DNA of 64,000 nucleotides, taken from positions 87,257 through 151,256 of the forward strand of contig DASVDR010000011.1 in NCBI GenBank assembly GCA_036381015.1. The letters are read 5' to 3'. The stretch's first letter is position 1; every line of letters starts with the position of its first letter. Positions 62,103-64,000 of this stretch are shown piece by piece. The position numbers were made by a program, and so were the translations under genes. This DNA comes from Gammaproteobacteria bacterium (lineage in GTDB: Bacteria > Pseudomonadota > Gammaproteobacteria > Steroidobacterales > Rariloculaceae). The notes below the pieces were generated by a model that saw nothing but the letters and a program-made list of their open reading frames with translations, was not told the DNA's origin and did no database searches.

Positions 62103-62246
62103 TCACGCACCTCGACGAGCTTGCGCGCGCAGCTTCGGCGCGATCTGCTTCGCGCTGGAGTCGCCTTGCTTCTGAGCCTCGCGGCGCTTCTTGCCCTTGT
62201 AGTGCCATGGCGGGCGGGCGTTCCGTGGCTTCCGTCGCGCGCTCAC
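62103..62246 (-). CDS. Small basic phage protein
   Basis: 47 codons from a GTG that overlaps the upstream gene's stop by 4 bp. The product is basic, with ARPPWHYKGKKRREAQKQGD. It is supported by overlap and position between two phage-type genes. No family recognised. Confidence 0.45.
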   Translation of the reverse strand: MSARRKPRNARPPWHYKGKKRREAQKQGDSSAKQIAPKLRAQARRGA

Positions 62247-62845
62247 AGCCGGCCCCGCAGCTTCTCGCTCCTCGCCTTCTCGATAGCGAGCTTCACGACG
62301 GCCGGGTGATTCACGTACGGGCCGAGCAGCTTCGCGACACGCGGATCGCGGTCGAGCAGCTTGACGGCGTCCGCGGCGAGTGCGGCGCTGTGCTCGCCGA
62401 GCGAGTCGAGGTAGGCTTCTGACTCCTCGGCCCACTGCGTTTGTAGCTCCTCGGTCGGCTGCACGTTGAACAAGTCCACTACCTGCTGCGCTTCCGGCGG
62501 CGTCAGCCCGTGATCGGAGAAGATCGACGACACTTCTCGATCGACTGCTTCGACGACCTCTGCGTCGGCACCGGGCCAGCGGTCTTGTGTCGTGTTTCTA
62601 GCGAACACTTCGCGATACATGCCGTGCGCGTCGAAGAAGTTGCCCTTCCGTAGCTCTGCAATCTCCGGCGGCACGTCGACCTTAACGGTCGACGCCTGCT
62701 CCGCGGGCTGCTCGCCTTCGACGATCATGTCGCTGTTCTTGAAGAACCGCGGCGCGGGTTCGCCGACCGGCTGCGGCGGCTTCGGTGTCGCGTCGCCTTG
62801 CTCGGGCGTCTCTACGTGATTCGAGTTCGGGTAGAACGCGCTCAT
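62243..62845 (-). CDS. Phage protein, possibly assembly-related
   Basis: 200 residues, acidic, low-complexity N-terminus (PKPPQPVGEPAPRFFKNSD), then helical (EVVEAVDREVSSIFSDHGLTP, AKLLGPYVNHPAVVKLAIEK). Acidic helical proteins of this size near tail genes are often scaffolds or peptidase-type assembly proteins. This is inference. The ATG overlaps the stop of the upstream coiled-coil gene by 4 bp. Confidence 0.65.
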   Translation of the reverse strand: MSAFYPNSNHVETPEQGDATPKPPQPVGEPAPRFFKNSDMIVEGEQPAEQASTVKVDVPPEIAELRKGNFFDAHGMYREVFARNTTQDRWPGADAEVVEAVDREVSSIFSDHGLTPPEAQQVVDLFNVQPTEELQTQWAEESEAYLDSLGEHSAALAADAVKLLDRDPRVAKLLGPYVNHPAVVKLAIEKARSEKLRGRL

Positions 62846-63708
62846 TGATCCACCTCGGACTTCGCCGGCACGATGTTGCCCTGGCCGTCGCGCCCGACCG
62901 GTTTCACCTTGGCACGTCGCTCGGCCCGCTCGCGACCCTTGGCGACGTCGGCCTTCAACGACTTCGCGGCGGCTTCCGACTCGGCGTGCTCGTGTTCCCG
63001 GCGTGCGGCCTCTACTTCCTTCATCGGAGCAAACCAGGGCGTCCGCTCGTCGGGCACCGCGTCGAAGAACTTCGAGACGTTCGATAGCAGTCGCTCGTTG
63101 TCGGCCTGTATCGCTTCGGCGATCGGACGCGCCTTCGAAGAATCGACGAAAGGGTCGACGGAAACACGATCGTGCATTCGCGGACCGGTGCGGCCGAGGC
63201 CGGTACGATAAAGGGACGCCAGCAGCGACTCTTCGGTCGCTCGTGCTTCGACGGTCGGCAAGTGCGACACTCTGCGCCCCGTGGCACGCGAAAGCCCTAC
63301 GACGGCGCCGCGAATGTCCTGCGCCAAGAGGTCATAAGCCGCCAATGGAGCAGCAAGCGCATCGAATGCGCTGGCGATCTGCTGCACGACTTCGACACGC
63401 TTCGCGAGCAGCTCGTTGAGCTGATCGACGAGCTGCTGCACGTGCTTCGCGTGCTCCGCGTCGCTGCGTTGCACGTCCTGCTCGCGCTGCTTTGCCCGCA
63501 CAAGTTCGAGCGCCTCGCGTTGAGTCTCCATCTTCGCGCGCTCGGCGCGTAGAGCCTCGAGCTGCTTGAGAGCCCGGTCGTCGCTGGGATCGGCTGCGAC
63601 CGCAGCGACCGCCGCGTGTGTGTCCGCTTCGTTCGCGCGCATCGCGGCCATGATGCCGGCGAGACGATCGTCGATAGTTGCCGGCTTGCGCGGCTGCTTC
63701 GTTGCCAT
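62842..63708 (-). CDS. Phage coiled-coil protein
   Basis: 288 residues, predicted long coiled coil (about 50-115: LKQLEALRAERAKMETQREA, HVQQLVDQLNELLAKRVEVV). A middle region follows with HLPTVEARATEESLLASLYR, and the tail is basic (KGRERAERRAKVKPVG). Not recognised. It is first of the run coupled through 4-bp overlaps down to the tailspike. Confidence 0.65.
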   Translation of the reverse strand: MATKQPRKPATIDDRLAGIMAAMRANEADTHAAVAAVAADPSDDRALKQLEALRAERAKMETQREALELVRAKQREQDVQRSDAEHAKHVQQLVDQLNELLAKRVEVVQQIASAFDALAAPLAAYDLLAQDIRGAVVGLSRATGRRVSHLPTVEARATEESLLASLYRTGLGRTGPRMHDRVSVDPFVDSSKARPIAEAIQADNERLLSNVSKFFDAVPDERTPWFAPMKEVEAARREHEHAESEAAAKSLKADVAKGRERAERRAKVKPVGRDGQGNIVPAKSEVDQ

Positions 63709-63787
63709 GTTTGCTCCACTCGAGAATTTCTCAGTGCAGCAAACAGGTTTGCACGAGAAGCGGCGCCGGCCAATCGGCTATGTTCCG

Positions 63788-63997
63788 TCACGCGCCACGT
63801 TGCGATGCGCCACGTGCGCGCCCGCTAACCCAGCCGCGGAGCGTCCTTCTCGACACGCCAAACTCGCGCGCGACGCGTGCGACAGGGACGCCACGCGCGA
63901 CCAGTTCAACGGCGCTCGTGACAACGGCGTCCGATGCTCGGGCACGTGGATGCTGCTCGCCGCGCGAGTAGAACGACGGGCGTCGACGAGCGGGCAC
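63788..63997 (-). CDS. HTH DNA-binding protein, possibly terminase small subunit-like
   Basis: 69 residues from a GTG near the window edge, and the gene may begin further upstream. The C-terminal half is a resolvase/transposase-type HTH: SAVELVARGVPVARVAREFGVSRRTLRGWVSG (shown here in parts as ARGVPVARVAREFG and VSRRTLRGWVSG). It could be a terminase small subunit, an excision factor or a transposase relic. Short length leaves this open. Confidence 0.5.
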   Translation of the reverse strand: MPARRRPSFYSRGEQHPRARASDAVVTSAVELVARGVPVARVAREFGVSRRTLRGWVSGRARGASQRGA

Positions 63998-64000
63998 CGG

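Noticed and set aside
1-64000. CRISPR arrays
   Set aside because: No regularly spaced repeat array was seen on reading through the window. The only tandem units are the short coding repeats of the fasciclin protein.

Overview
The window is chromosomal DNA of a high-GC gammaproteobacterium. Four things point there: the gene order fabG-acpP-fabF-pabC-mltG-tmk-holB-pilZ, a type II secretion (T2SS) pseudopilin operon beside a rhombosortase, a complete System I cytochrome c maturation (ccm) cluster, and a 28-bp sequence at 22653-22680 that closely matches the Escherichia coli dif site. The last point places the window at or near the replication terminus. I cannot name the genus.

Layout: 1-1527 is the 3' part of a UvrD/AddA-like helicase-nuclease gene. 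1457-6989 (minus) is gspGHIJKLMN, with a divergent rhombosortase at 7151. 7808-14258 (plus) is the fatty acid, aminodeoxychorismate lyase, MltG, Tmk, HolB and PilZ run. 14.3-22.4 kb holds housekeeping genes: a double cNMP-binding/rhodanese protein, a FadB/J-type beta-oxidation protein, an EEP-fold hydrolase, a TIR-like protein, a glycerophosphodiesterase, a lipoprotein, an M48 protease and an outer-membrane protein. The dif site follows. An arsenic-type cassette (arsR, a small Cys-rich ORF, arsH, a flavin monooxygenase, DoxX and a RibD-like reductase) lies between inverted copies of an IS-end-like motif at about 22.7 and 27.07 kb.

27.4-37.6 kb is accessory: a FAD aromatic hydroxylase, a five-heme cytochrome divergent from a cytochrome-barrel fusion, a regulator/methyltransferase pair, an EF-hand protein, a shortened TetR, a lone ModA, and the two methyltransferases that make glycine betaine from glycine. 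37.8-49.8 kb has uup, dinB, mutM and ccmABCDEFGHI. The ccm cluster is interrupted between ccmB and ccmC by a padR gene and a membrane-protein gene with their own promoter. A tRNA-Leu(UAA) gene, fasciclin and TonB-like genes, two decayed genes and a LuxR-type regulator follow.

From about 54.54 kb onward codon use and GC change. A tRNA-Cys-like 3' fragment (probable att site) opens a prophage-like region. It carries an OLD-family ATPase-TOPRIM gene overlapping a small gene and followed by a PIN-like nuclease gene, which is the best candidate for an undescribed defence module. After these come small phage genes, a tailspike gene and other phage structural-type genes up to the window end.
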